Shown: positions 43,681 through 56,196, counted from the first letter of the stretch. The stretch: 64,000 nt of DNA from Oncomelania hupensis (GCA_036898135.1 CM072523.1:26922757-26986756); one strand, 5' to 3'. Program-made: numbers and translations. Notes: generated by a model not told the origin, from the sequence alone.

Positions 43681-44976
43681 AAGTAACAAGATCTGGCAGA
43701 GTGGGAGGTGGCCTACACCATGAACCCAGTCACTTGTTATCACTCTTCCCAGGGTGGGTGGCCTTCGGGGATGTGAGGATTGCCGCACCGTCGACATTAT
43801 CGGCCATCACAGCAGGGCTAGGGTCCTCCTGGAGGTGGTGCTCGGCAGTTTGAGGCCTCAGGCTTGGCGGATCATGGATGAGGAGCGCCAGGATTTGGGG
43901 CAAGGTGAGGTGCCGCTGGACGGATTTTTGACCTCGGAATGGTCTACGAGAGGTGCCTACAGCACCAACAGAATCTGTGTCTTGTGTTTATGGACTTCGG
44001 AAGGGCATTTGGCCGAGTCTGGCATGCAGCTCTTTGGGCAGCCAAGGGAGTGTGCGGCATCGGCCCTGGCATTGTTGGGGTCATTGGGGGCCTGTTTGGA
44101 GGGGCTGCAGGTGCAGTCCTCCATGGCAGCACTGTCGGGAGCTTGTTTAAGGCGGCGTTTCGCGTGCTTCGGGGATGCCTACTCTCTTCGGCATCTTCCT
44201 GGATCGCGTCATGTCGGGCACACGGTTGGCATGGAGCAGTCTCAGGCCTCCGTTTTGCGGATGGCCTTGATGGATTGGCTGGAGAGTAGCAGGGGCTTGG
44301 CTGCTGGTGCGGAGACTTGGCACTGCCTCCGAAGCTTTTGGGGTGGAGATGGGTGCAGAGAGGACCAGAGTGGTGGCCGGCAGCACCGGTGGCATCAGCA
44401 CGGACATCAGTGTCTGTGACCGGTCCATCGGTGCGGTGCATGGGGGCCGTTGTGTCGGACAGTGGGTCCCGGTAGGGGGTCCTCTCCGGGTTCGCACAAG
44501 CGGCTGCTGCCCTGGCAGGGTAGGGGCCCATTTGGGGGGACAGGACAGGCGGTCTGCACTCTGCTGTGCTCCCTTGTTGTCTTTGCCTTCCAGTGCTTTA
44601 AGAAGACTTCTGGGCATTTCCTATATATATCCAGAACATCACCAATGACGAAGTCCAACAGACCATCACACAAGCCATTGGACGACATGTTGACATGCTG
44701 ACAGTGGTGAAGAAACGAAAAATCCGATGGTATGGCCACATCACCAGCGCATCATACCTTGCAAAGACCATCCTGCAAGGCATAGTGCAAGGAGGCAGAA
44801 GAAGAGGGAGACAGAAAAAAATGTGGGAAGACAACATTGGAGAATAGACTGGCTTGACATTGAGCGAAACCACGCATGAGGGTTACTGAGCACATAGAAA
44901 GATGGAGTACGCTGGTTAAATGATCATCTGTGGTGCCCCAACGACAATCGAGTTACGGGATAGGATAGGATAGGAT
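43681..44976 (+). mobile_element. RTE fragment with dense A-to-G substitution
   Basis: Corresponds to the RTE from about 30358 (AACAAGATCTGGCAGAGTGG) to the GGATA tail. From about 43755 to 44580 the plus strand is full of A-to-G differences from the full copy. In one 56-nt stretch (around 44358-44413) I count 12 A-to-G, one A-to-T and nothing else. Other local copies keep A at these sites. From about 44590 to the end the fragment looks like ordinary family members. Frames are broken by indels and by loss of coding sense. Confidence 0.85.
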
Positions 44977-45170
44977 AGGTATAATTCATAATTGCATACT
45001 TGTATGACCTATCTGTTGCACAAATAAAACTATTACCTAATTTTTTTTATTTATAAATATGATAATTTGTTTCATTGGTTTTGGTTTGATTTTTCCTTTG
45101 GTCATCAGGGGGGTGGTATCTCTGCAGTTATATATTTTAGTGATGTCCATTGTTTTTTATTCTGTCACAG

Positions 45171-45206
45171 AAGTATTATTATTAGATCCATACCCAGATC
45201 TCACAA
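45171..45206 (+). other. Probable 5' UTR piece of PLEKHB-like gene
   Basis: A pyrimidine-rich acceptor (TTTTTTATTCTGTCACAG) ends at 45170, 36 bases before the start codon. This suggests the first coding exon is preceded by a spliced, untranslated exon that was not found. Confidence 0.45.
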
Positions 45207-48200
45207 ATGGCAAATAGTGCAGGACTGGAAATCGCAAAGGCAGGGTGGCTGCACAGACGCAGTGAGAATATATATTTTATTTTAATTTTAATATTATATT
45301 TGTCTTTGTGTGTGTGAGACTGAGAGAGCATAAGTGTGTGGCCATGAGTACATTATGTATGTATTATGTATGCCTCTCTCTATGTCTCTCTGTCTGTCTC
45401 TCTCTTTCTCTCTCTGTCTCCACAAAATTTTGTTTTCCAGTTGTAGAATTGTTGGGTCCACTGTTATTTACAATAGTGTATTTTAATTAATAATTATGTC
45501 ACCACCATATATAGGTTAAGTAATAATTATGTCAGCACCAAGAAACTTCACTGGGCCCAATTAAAACAATGGGTCTGTTGAATGCATGTCACCATAGAAT
45601 TGTGTGTGTACTTATTTTTGGGTGGCAGTGATGTCCCGAGGCCTCGGAAAATGACCGAATGCAAACAATTGTGTCCCGTCAAATGTCCGATTCTATTGCA
45701 AAATTAGCAGTCATTGTCCGATAGTATTCTGACTAGAGCGGTCACTGCAAGAAACATCTGTACAAACTGGAGTGTCAAAGCCGTTAAAACGAGTTTGAAT
45801 AGTGGACAATGCTAGACTATTATCACTCTTTAGTACATTCCGTCGAAAAAAGCACCATTAATCGTTTCGCTTCACAATCTGAATTCAGGACATGATGTCC
45901 GATTAGTTTTATGATTTAGGACATTTTGTCCTATTGCCCTCTAATCCTAGGAACACCACTGGGGTGGTGTTTTTAAAACCCTGCTTCTGTCCCATTTTTA
46001 TTCAACAATGTATTTTTATGACTAAAGCTTACATGTTTTATTCATTGACTACTAGAATTATAGACCTATTGACCTGCGCGATCAATGCTGTATGTTATAT
46101 TAGTTATTCATTAACAAAATCTTCAGATCTTATGACAGTGGAGGAGGAGATTATGGATAACACAGAAATACATTAGTGAATAAATAAATAAATTAATTAA
46201 TTAACAAAATCTTCAGATCTTATGACGGTGGAGGATGAGATTATAAATAACAAAGAAACACATTAGTGGATAAATAAATAAATTAATTAATTAACAAAAT
46301 CTTCATTTCTTGTGACAGTGGAGGAGGAGATAATGGATAACAAAGAAATACATTAGTGAATAAATTAATTAATTAATTAACAATATCTTGTGATCGTAAT
46401 CTGTGAGTGTGTGCATGCGTAAGAGCAACTTGGGCACAGTTTATTATTATTGTTATTATTTTTATTATTATTATTGTATTGTTGTTGTTATTAGTATTCT
46501 TGTTATTATTATTGCTATTATTATTGTTGTTATTAATATTATTATTGTTGGTATTATTATTAGTAGTAGTAATAATTTTTTTTAAATTATTATTATGATG
46601 ATGATGACCTTATAAGACTGAGAAGCCCTCCTTTGACGCCTCTTCTCTATTCCGCAGGTACTGTTCTGCACCGGTGGAAGAAGAACTGGTTTGTGCTGTA
46701 CAGGGATGGAGTACTGCGGTACTTTGAGTCACCAGACAGCGCACGTGCTGAAGAGGTCTACGTCCTGCGCACAGCCTGCAGTCGCGTTAAGACTGGGCCA
46801 GAGGTTAGGCATGACATTTTTCACACTGCCTAGCGTAGACTTACCTTTGTCTCTGTGCTAGTTTCTGCCCTTGGTCAGCTTTAAACGGACGCCCACTTTG
46901 ACCATGTCCCATAGACATTCACTATGAGTGTTGCCTCCCTGAGTCTACGTCCTTGCGCACAGCTGCAGCCGCGTTAAGACTGGGCCAGAGGTTAGGCAAG
47001 ACATTTTTCACACTGCCTAGCGTAGACTTACCTTTGTCTCTGTGCTAGTTTCTGCCCTTGGTCAGCTTTAAACGGACGCCCACTTTAACCACGTCCCATT
47101 GACATTCACTATGAGTGTCGCCTCCCTGAGTCTACGTCCTTGCGCACAGCTGCAGCCGCGTTAAGACTGGGCCAGAGGTTAGGCATGACATTTTTCACAC
47201 TGCCTAGCATAGACTTGCCTTTGTCTCTGTGCTAGTTTCTGCCCTTGGTCAGCTTTAAAGGGACGCTCACTTTGACCACGTCCCATTGACATTCACTATA
47301 TGAGTGTTGCCTCGCTGAGTCTACGTCCTTGCGCACAGCTAGCTGCATCCGCATTAAGACTGGGCCAGAGGTTAGGCATGACATTTTTCACACTGCCTAG
47401 CTGAGACTAGCAGACGCTTACGTTTGTCTCTCTGCTAGTTTCTGCCCCTAGTTCGCTTTAAAGGGACCCATTTTGACCACGTCCCTTTGACATTCACAGT
47501 AAGTGTTGCCCCACTGAAGAAAAAAAAAGAAACTGACAACAACAATAACAAAAAACTCTTTGGGAAGTATAGTTATTTGTTAAATTACCTAGTTCTTGTG
47601 CCTATTAATGGCAACAGCCAGCCAACATCCCGCAGCTAAACAAAATAGCGACTACCAAAGCCGGTTAGACTAAAAGAAAGAACCCACAAAAACACTTTTT
47701 CATTTTAGGTTGGTAAAATAGACCTTTCCCTACTCCACACACCAAAGATGCACACTTCCAGACGCGGGGTTCACTTAGAAATCAGGTCAAAGGTCACACA
47801 CACGGCTGTACCGTGTAAAGCAGGTGAAATAACTTTCAGAACCAAAATGTAAAATTCAAACTTTAGTGGTTGGTTTGAGCAAAGAAAATCCACTTTTATC
47901 ATCGTTTCATGTAAAAACAATGGGAATTTTAGGGTAACCCCATCGTTGCCAAACATTAACAAAGCCTTGGAATTGGGCAGCCAGGTATAGTGATCCTGAA
48001 CACGGGTGGCCACTAGCTCCTGGCTGTGAAACAAAACAACAGTGACAACCAGTTAACGCCGACATTTTCCCGTACAACTACGCTCAACTACAACATACTT
48101 CGTAACATTATTTCGAAACAACTGGTAGTTTTTCGTGTACAGCTGTCCTTCAGTGCTTTACTGTCTAGTCTTAAGCCATTGTTCACTCTTCTCAGTAGCT

Positions 48201-51200
48201 AGAAAGATCAATTACAAAACAATATGCAACTAGATCAGGATTGCAGCTAAACCTTAACCTCTGTGACCCGCCACACAGACTATTGCAGAGGCAGAGGCAA
48301 ACCTTAAAATCGTCTAGTCTCAGCTGTGCAGCGTGGACAGGTTTCTGCCCTTGCCTTTAGTTAAGTAAAGGACCCCAAAAGCCACAGTGAGTGAGGGGAG
48401 GTTTGCGGAGAAGGTAAAAAGGCAGAAATGTCAACTCACCCACTTGGCTAGTGATTTAAGCAAATATACTCTCTTGCTCTCAGCATTTCTCATTAGTCCG
48501 ACAGTAAACACCTTTCACAGACATACACACATAATTAAAATAACACCGTTTGTGATTGGGTGCAACTTGAAAGAAACCTTGGAAGCATAGAGTGGGTTTG
48601 TAGAAAAGAAAGGAAGGGGACACGGTGAAATATAATTAACAATATTATACCCCAACCGATGAGTGTACTGTAGTAGTGATAGGTTGAGGAATACTAAAAT
48701 AAGTTTCTACATCATTAGTTTACATGTCAGAACAGCATAGGTCTCCCCAACTGCCTAGCCAGCTGGGGGATTGATGATGTGTTTGATCATGATGATGATG
48801 ACATTTTGGACTGTGGAATGCACAGCAGCTCGGAGAGAACTTCTAGGTTGCCAGCTATAAATATATTCACTGTGGAAATGTCCCCAGCATAGCGTGCCCT
48901 CCTTTCCCAAAAGTACAGGCACGCGCATATAGGATAACTAAATCGCTTTCTCGCAAGCATGCCGCGCGCGAGGCCTATAGCTAGCTACAAGTATGATAAG
49001 AAAAAGAAGGGGAGGGGAGAGTGAGAAATGGAGAAAAAGAGGGAGAGAAAGGAAGAAAGAGGGGAAGACAAGAGAATAAAGAGGGAGAGAGAGGAAGGGA
49101 GAGAAAGGAAGAAAGAGAGGGAAGGAAAGTTGGAAGGAGAGGAAGGGAACGGAATGAAGAGAGGGAGAGAAAGGAAGAAAGAGGGATATGGAGAAACGAT
49201 GGAAAAAGTAGGGAAAGGCCAGAAAAAATAATAAACAAGCCACTATATAGGAATCAAAATGAATTCAGAATCCTTGACAAATAACTAGACAAAAGTAAAC
49301 TCTTGCAAGCAGGCACACATGCAGTTTTCTTTTTCTTTTTTTTTTAAAGAAGAAAAAACAAGCCTGCGGTTGATACAAGGCACGCTTGAACATGATAAAC
49401 ACATAAAGTTACAAGTAGAATAAATCAGAAAACGGATAAAATACAATAATGCGGAATTCACAAACGCTACAAAGATGATAAAGAAATTAAAGAAATACTG
49501 ATTAGGCCTATTGAAAACAAAACACATACAAAGTTTACAATCATTTCACGATCCATGCAGGACAAAGACCAATAATAAGCAAAATCGATCATGCATTAGC
49601 ATTTTATGTGCATGTGAGAAAAATACGAACAAATACACAGACAGATAAAAAGTGTGTCTGAGAAGGTGTTTTGCTCGTGTCTTGTTTTTGTGAATAAATA
49701 AATAGTACTCACAGATTATGATAGTGGTGATGATGGTGGTGACTTTGACGATGATGAAGATGTAGATCCAGTTATGAATAGTGCAGGTATCCATTGTGCT
49801 TGAGAAGGAACGAGAGGGTGGCCATCAGATTCATATGTTTAAAAAGTTCGAATGTATACACGCTCGGTATGAGCTATATGAGATCCACTATCCATTTTAA
49901 TATATATACAATAAATTAAAAGCTAACTGAAACTTTCTAGTGCACAGCATAAACTAGATCTTCCACATGAATTAAAGACAAAACTAGCTGGGCGTGGGCT
50001 CACAGTAAACTCTAAGGAAATAATTGGGCGCCTGTTGCACACAATTTGCCAGTAACGTACCACAGTCCAAAAACTCACTAAAAACACAATCCCAGCAATG
50101 AATAGTTTTCAAAGATCACGTCAACTTGATGAACACATATTAAAGTTTCTTCACACACAAAACCACACACACAGAGTCACTAATACCTTGACTATCCCAA
50201 CTCAAACACAGAATAATCCAAGTTCGTCAAAGTACTTGAAATTTAGTGTATTTTGCAATCACTGCAAGTCTAGAAAAGGAAAAATAAATTCACCAAAAAA
50301 AAGTAACTCAGCTAAATCCACGACACTTCTCTACAATATACTTGAAACAATAACGGGCAAACATCACCAAATGTATCCCAAAAACTCTTGTTAATACAAA
50401 TTCCTGAGCAATTACCAACACCACACTATCAGACTACAAACTTCGCGCTTGCTATGATTTTCTACTATTTTTTCCCGCTCAGGGTCTCGTCCTTTGTCTG
50501 CATGAAAGGAAAAAAAAATTCACAAAAAAATTCACAAAAAATTAAGTAAATCAACAAAATCCATGAAACTAGTCCACAATATAGTTGAAACATTAGCGTT
50601 TTAACTTCACCAATTTTCTCCCCGCAACTGAGGCTATTAGAAATTCCCGATCAATAAATGCACACTTGCCACATATTTTTGCATTCAGAATTTACACATG
50701 GTAGCACAGACCGGCGTGTGTGCGAGACCTTTGCTCTGCTAGCCTACGCGGGCTTTGTGTTATAGCAATGCAATGTATAGGCCTAGTGCTAGTTAGCTGC
50801 ATGCGTGCTGATGCCAGACAAGAATAGCACAGTGCGCTGCCAGTGACTGAGACCTAAGAGCGGAGTTTATAGAAGACTTGAGCCGGTGTGAATGGCACAC
50901 AGTTTTCAAAATCATGACGATGATAATGATGATGGTGGTGATGATGATGATATTTTGGAGTGTCGATTATGGTGATGATTATGATGATGATGATGATATT
51001 TTGGAGTGCCATGAAGGGTACAGTTTTCAAAGATGTATCATGACTCATCATGGCAAAGTAACAAATGGTTACATTTTGCCTTGTTCGTCTTATACAGGTG
51101 GAGCCTGTCCAGCCACCCGAAGGGGTGAGCAGTGCCAAAGCCTGCCTCTTTGAACTGGAGATGAGGGATGGACAACACCTCATTCTCTGTGCCGAGTCCA

Positions 51201-52522
51201 TGGATGACATGAAGTGCGTTGTTTTTGTTGGTGCTGGCCATGTTTTGATTTGTATAATATTTGTAACTGGCAGATTTTAGGTTGTCACCTCAGAAAACAG
51301 TGTTGCTTCTACAGGGCAGTGCCACCATGAGGAGAGAAGGAGGAGGTGGGGGTGTTTTTTTATATCTAACACTCATTATGTCTAAGGACATGAGCATCAG
51401 GGTCTTTAAAGTCCATGCCGAGTGCATGCATGCCCAGACTTGACCAGTTTATGCTCTCATATGAAATGGTGGTTTGTTATTGGTGGTCATGGTTCCAGTG
51501 ACGTCTGCTAGAGTCCTTGAAACAACATAATACAATGAGTTGTTGTGCTTGTCGTTTTCTTCTGCTGCTGCTTGTTATTATTCTTTATTTTTCACTCCCC
51601 CATTTGCTTTGCTTTCTTGGGTGTAAATTTTCATCAGTAATAATACTTTAGCATCATTTGTCTTTCTTTTAATGTACTGTCAATAGAAAAATTGTTTTTG
51701 GTTTTTAAGAACCTTGTATCAAACCTTGCGTTTAATGTTTAATTGTTAAAAATTATTTGTTTGTTTTAATGGGCGTTAACATCAATTTTTTTGTTTTGCG
51801 TGTGCCCGTGTATGTTTTAGGAGCATTGTTTACAATATATTTCTTTTGCTTATGTGGGGTTTGTGTGGTGTGTGTGTATTTAGGAGGCTGACATACAACG
51901 TTTCTTGTGTAATATTAGGGCCTGGCAGTACGCTCTTGAAGAAGCCAGGACTATTGAAGTGCCCAGTGTGCGTAACGTGCCCATCACATTTGCTGCTGGC
52001 CATGTTTACAGCCCCTATATGTCCTATGTTGGAGGATACCCTGGACATGTCATCAGCACGGCTGGAACAGTCATCAGTCCCCCTGGTACTACACAAGGTG
52101 AACAAAAATAGTAGCGCGCAATCTCTCCCCTTTACATTGTTTCAACTTTGGTCTGCAGGCTGGTTGTCCTCCTTCCCTCCTCTCTGTGACTCTTCTCTTT
52201 CACTCTCCTACCCTCCAACCCTTCCAAAACATTTTAAAAACTATAGTAAATAAATATTTATTGTTTGCTTCTCATTTGTTTGGCCGACTTCTTCCGTTGT
52301 TGGTGGTCGCAGTGATTTTTTATGTAACACTTGCTTTGCTGTCTCTTTATTTCAGTCATCCGCACACCAAACGGAACAACGACCGTCATCAATCCTGTGC
52401 CAGCCACGCAAGTGGTTTACATGGATGACTACCCTTACCGTCGCCGCTATTATGGCCCAGGTACTGGTTTGTTGGCTGGAGCCATGCTGGGATCCGCCGT
52501 GATGTATCCCTACTATTGGTAA
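45207..52522 (+). CDS. PH-domain protein, PLEKHB (evectin)-like
   Basis: Five coding exons: 45207-45261, 46658-46803, 51098-51213, 51919-52097, 52356-52522. All joins are GT/AG and keep the frame, giving 220 aa, close to human PLEKHB2 in length. The PH domain spans residues about 8-108: KAGWLHRRS, then VLHRWKKNWFVLYRDGVLRYF, then ACLFELEMRDGQHLILCAES and MDDMKAWQYALEEAR, whose Trp is the conserved C-terminal helix residue. A Tyr/Pro/Gly-rich linker follows. The C-terminus is a hydrophobic segment, GLLAGAMLGSAVMYPYYW, matching the membrane tail of evectins. Family members act at recycling endosomes/Golgi by binding phosphoinositide or phosphatidylserine. Intron 2 is 4.3 kb and carries exon-derived tandem repeats. 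Confidence 0.9.
46108..46385. repeat. Tandem repeat of about 91 bp in intron 1
   Basis: Three units contain AACAAAATCTTCAGATCTTA, TGACAGTGGAGGAGGAGAT and ACATTAGTGAATAAAT. They are separated by TTAATTAA runs. Intronic in the PLEKHB-like gene. Confidence 0.85.
46440..46600. repeat. ATT/GTT microsatellite
   Basis: Impure TTA, TTG and GTA trinucleotide repeats just before exon 2 of the PLEKHB-like gene. Confidence 0.9.
46756..47515 (+). repeat. 187-bp tandem repeat seeded from PLEKHB-like exon 2
   Basis: Four units start at 46756, 46943, 47130 and 47319. The first unit is the real 3' end of exon 2 (from GTCTACGTCCTGCGCACAG) plus its donor and 139 bp of intron. The other three repeat the exon end, CGTTAAGACTGGGCCAGAG and GTTAGG donor included, with a one-base frame change (GTCCTTGCG) and no acceptor. 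So three decoy donors follow the true one. Confidence 0.9.
47516..51097. other. Rest of intron 2 of PLEKHB-like gene
   Basis: No nested gene was recognised. It contains a GA-rich purine stretch (49000-49210), an A-rich region and GAT repeats near 50910-51000. A weak echo of the 187-bp repeat (CTGTGCAGCGTGGACAGGTTTCTGCCC) lies near 48320. Confidence 0.6.
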
Positions 52523-52877
52523 GCTCCGTCGCCACAGTAATGGCATCTGGGGAAAAAATGTCATAACTTTGAGGGTTAGCCTATAGTGCTAGAAGAGAAA
52601 GGTTTCTGATCAAGTTTTTGAAAATTGTCAGGAAGGTTTTGTTATGAGGGTTCAAAAGTGTGACAACATTGACCGGGCTTGGAAACTTTATCAAAAATAT
52701 TTTTGTGCTTTTCGGAAAATTGTCAGTCATTGGAATATGTGTGTGCTTTGTGGAAATTGTCCAGCATGATGAGACTTCTGAAGTTTTTTTGTAAGATTTT
52801 TAAAATTAGTGATTTCTTACATTTTTCCTACTGGATGCGTACAATAATATTTCACATTGATTAGGCCCAAAAAAATA
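52523..52877 (+). other. 3' UTR or downstream DNA of PLEKHB-like gene
   Basis: Non-coding, T-rich; no clear AATAAA before the mariner insertion. The mariner may therefore sit inside the 3' UTR, or the polyadenylation signal may lie beyond it. Confidence 0.4.
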
Positions 52878-53437
52878 TACGAGGGTGGTCCGATGAGTAC
52901 TTAGCCTACAAAACAAAACTGAAAATTTTTGAAAAAGTGGCGATTTATTTTTCAATATAGTCTCCTTTTAGTTCGATACACTTGACCCAGCGATGCTCCA
53001 ACTTCTGTAACCCATCTGAAAAATACGTTTTCTAGAGGTCTGCAAAGTAGGCCTCTATGGCGGTGATGACCTCCTCATTCGACTCAAATTTCTGCCCTGC
53101 GAGTAACTTTTTCAAGTTTGAAAACAAAAAGAAGTCGCACTGGGCCAAATCTGGAGAATGCGGTAAATGGGGCAGCAGTTCATAGCCCAATTCGACCAAT
53201 TTGGCCGTGGCGAGGGCGGAGGTGTGAGCCGGTGCGTTAGCATGGTGGAACAGCACTTTTTTCTAAAATCCGCGGACCCGCCCGCTTCCACACGTGGTCA
53301 AAATAAAACTACGAGTCCGATCCGGCTGAAATTTAGACAGTAGACGTCTACAAGAATGTAGTACACGATAGTAAATTGCTCTTGCGATACTGGCGCCATC
53401 GGGCGGTGAGGCTAAGTACTTATCGGACTGCCTCGTA
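52878..53437 (-). mobile_element. Internally deleted mariner element
   Basis: Ends are inverted: TACGAGG...CCGATGAGTACTTAGCCT on the left and TACGAGGCAGTCCGATAAGT on the right when read inward, with TA on both flanks (52876-52877, 53438-53439). At 560 bp it is far below the usual size of about 1.3 kb. Only the ends and the transposase C-terminus remain. Confidence 0.9.
53032..53256 (-). pseudogene. Mariner transposase C-terminal remnant
   Basis: 74 residues containing HHANAPAHTS and PHSPDLAQCDFFLFSNLKKLL. In mariner D,D34D transposases the second catalytic Asp is in HHDNAPAH. Here it is Ala. The third Asp (CDFF) is present exactly 34 residues later. The N-terminal DNA-binding part and first Asp are deleted. 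Inactive. Confidence 0.9.
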
Positions 53438-53439
53438 TA

Positions 53440-54703
53440 TGTCTGTTTACGGTATCCCGACTGACCATAGTTTTTTGGCCCGACCCTAAACTCTTTTTTT
53501 GAGATCATCTGGGGAAAAATTTGAAAAAAGCCAAAAAAATCACACTCAAGGTGGAACAGTTTTTTTTTTTTTTTTAAAGCCAACCTATCAACTTTTTTTT
53601 TCCCCTCTATTACCATAATTGGACATATTAAGTTTTTGGGCCTTAAGATTTGTTATATTTGATCATTCTTCATTGCTTGCGTTTCATGTTCTTCATAGCT
53701 AGCATTGTAAATTCACAGTAGTGTTTTTTTATTGGTAAGTTGCCTTATCTAATAAAGCACCAAGGTTGCGTTTTCTCTCACATACATACACTCACAGGCC
53801 AGTAGCATACACAGCAAATCAGATACTAGAAATAAATCCATTAGAGAAATTTTCTTTTTTTGTGTGGGGGTGGGGAGGTCGGGGGCTTTGAGGGGGGAAG
53901 GGGGGTAAGCTAATGCTTTAACTTGATAAATGTATATTTCTTGTTGCTTTTCAAAGTAGGAGTCTGGTCAAGTAAATGTTTTAATGGGGAGATGTTTACA
54001 TAAACTAGCCCTTTCATCCAGTGGAAATATTGTTCTCATCATGTTTTGTTTTGGGGAAAAAAAAGTTTATAATAATGACGTTTACATGCATCACTACTTA
54101 TATGTCAATAATTGTGGACACTGATAGATGGTAATTACATTACATTTACAGAAGGATCATAAAGAAGTAAACATACATGCTCGATCACATACGCGGCACA
54201 GAAGCATTGGCTTCCTGTGATTTTTGTTTGTTGCTGTTGCTGTTAATATTTGTGATACTCTGCTAGCATTATTGGAATGTTTTGTCCATTGATCAAGTAT
54301 TGTTTCCGTAGACAATCTTATCGTCCTGTGTACAACACGTCGAGGCTTAGGACGTAACACTGACAGCCACATGGGTTATTGCTTTGTGATTTACGTTTTG
54401 TTCTGTTGTAATGAAACGATTTTCATGATACGAGATGATTAAATTTATTGGCCTTACAGAAGGAAATGTGATGTCTGGGCCTCATAAAAACATACATTTG
54501 AAACATGACATGGGACAATATAATCAGCAATAAAAGGTTCAAATAAAACATCACAATTCACTCCCATAGACATTCACAGAAACAATCAAACACTATTAAG
54601 AAAATAGCATAAAGATCATGATTAAAATAACGATTTTGTTACAGATCATGTGTATGTTGTCGAGTTGTGGTTTTTTAATGAGTGCAATCTTTATAGTGAA
54701 TCC
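53440..54703. other. No gene recognised
   Basis: T-rich and G-rich low-complexity stretches (53555-53600, 53865-53906) and AT-rich DNA; no supported exon. Confidence 0.5.
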
Positions 54704-55195
54704 AGGGCCGAGTTTCAATTCAGCGAGACTATCTAGGTCACAAGATCTCGTTTTTGAGTCAGACCGATCATTGAATGAAACTACCCACCATGCTGCCTCA
54801 TTCTAGCCTCGTTTTCAATTTGTACACAAACGGCGGTTCCTTCGAATGTGTTGGACGATTTGCGAAAATAAAATCAAATAAAGTAAAAAAAAATCAAATG
54901 TATCATCAAAATCGATTAAAAGCAAAATTGTTCACTTACAGTTCTTCACCCCCTCCCATGATCTGGTTGAAACTCGAAGATTTACCATCGAATTATCACC
55001 GTAACAGATTCCAAGTAGCATAAACCGCGTACTTTCCGCCATCTTGATCTTGCAGGCAAAGTACCCCGAGAGGCGCCCTGCTCTTTCTCGCCTCGCCTTG
55101 CGATTGACTAGCGAGCGAGCAGCCGTAGAAACGACCCAATGAGCAAGATCTACCGAGATCTACCGAGATCTCGCTGTTTTGAAACTCGCCCCAGG
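54704..55195. mobile_element. Probable MITE with imperfect TIRs
   Basis: The left end GGGCCGAGTTTCAATTCAGC and the inverse of the right end GGGGCGAGTTTCAAAACAGC match over about 24 bp with four mismatches. The ends are followed by GAGATCT/GAGACT-type subterminal sequence (repeated GATCTACCGA on the right). There is no transposase. Target-site duplication unclear. Confidence 0.5.
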
Positions 55196-56126
55196 GTTTA
55201 GCAAATCTATGGTCCAGGAGTTCCTTTCTGCAACATCAACAGATTATTGTTATATAGAGCTCTGACCAGCTCAGGGAGTTCCATACAGCACTGGTCATCA
55301 ATATTCAACGTTCACTACGTATTTTACTGAAGCCAGGATCGAACCCGCATTATCGTTTTCCTGGAAGCACGCTGAGCCAGCTGGAAGAATTTGAAAAATG
55401 GTTCAGATTTTGATGTCACAGAATGCAAGAATAGCTTGAGCAGATCATCACAACATCCATTGTTGATTTTACTGTTGTACATTATTGCACAGTTTGTGTT
55501 CTTTTGGCATAATATATTACAAAGTTTCATAGTTCAACAGATTCAAATAAAGTAATGTTTAATGCCTGCCGTAAGTATTGCCTATGTTGGATGGGAACGT
55601 TAAACTTTAATGTTCCTTTATTTATTCAAAGTAATGCATTGCAAGTTTCATACTTCAACAGATTAAAATAAGGTAATGCATTATAAGTTTCATACTTCAA
55701 TAGTTTCAAATAAAGCTTGTGGTACACTAAGTTTGATCAAAACAGTTAAACTGTTGTAGGTCTGGATCTTTACATTGCTAACATCCATATACTGGCATAT
55801 TGAAAAGCGAAGTCCTCGTACAACATGAAACCACAGCTAGGCAATGTTTGGAATAAAACTCTTCACTTGCTGTTAAGTGCGAAAGTTACAATGGACTTCA
55901 TATTACACACATCTCGAAGAACAAGCAATTAAACAGAGAAAGAAGGAAACAGTTTGGTACAGTTTTGTGAAACCCTGGATTGATTTTTAGTTTCACGTAG
56001 TGTGTTCATTTTCGTGTTGAGTTTTTCCTGCAGTAGTTTAGGGTGTTTGTTTTTTTCATTGTTAAAAATTTGGGGAACAACATAGCAGCATTAATGTAAT
56101 ATTCTTTCTTTCTTGTTGGCCCACAC
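55196..56126. other. No gene; small tandem repeat
   Basis: Three diverged units at about 55521, 55639 and 55687 share AAGTTTCATACTTCAACAG followed by AAATAAAGTAATG. Otherwise featureless. Confidence 0.55.
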
Positions 56127-56196
56127 GCTGTAGCTCAAGTGGTAGAGGGTTCGCCTGGCACACCGATGACCCAGGTTCAAATCCCGTGGTGGGCGA
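56127..56196 (+). repeat. tRNA-like sequence, probable SINE head
   Basis: GCCCACACGCTGTAGCTCAA...GGTGGGC has matching ends, an A box (TAGCTCAAGTGG) and a B box (GGTTCAAATCC). The anticodon stem pairs poorly. More likely a tRNA-derived SINE head or tRNA pseudogene than a working tRNA. Confidence 0.5.

Noticed and set aside
44147..44617. Long minus-strand frames across the G-rich RTE copy (for example 43944-44531)
   Set aside because: A-to-G change removes T on the minus strand and so removes stop codons; these frames are antisense to RTE and have no homology.
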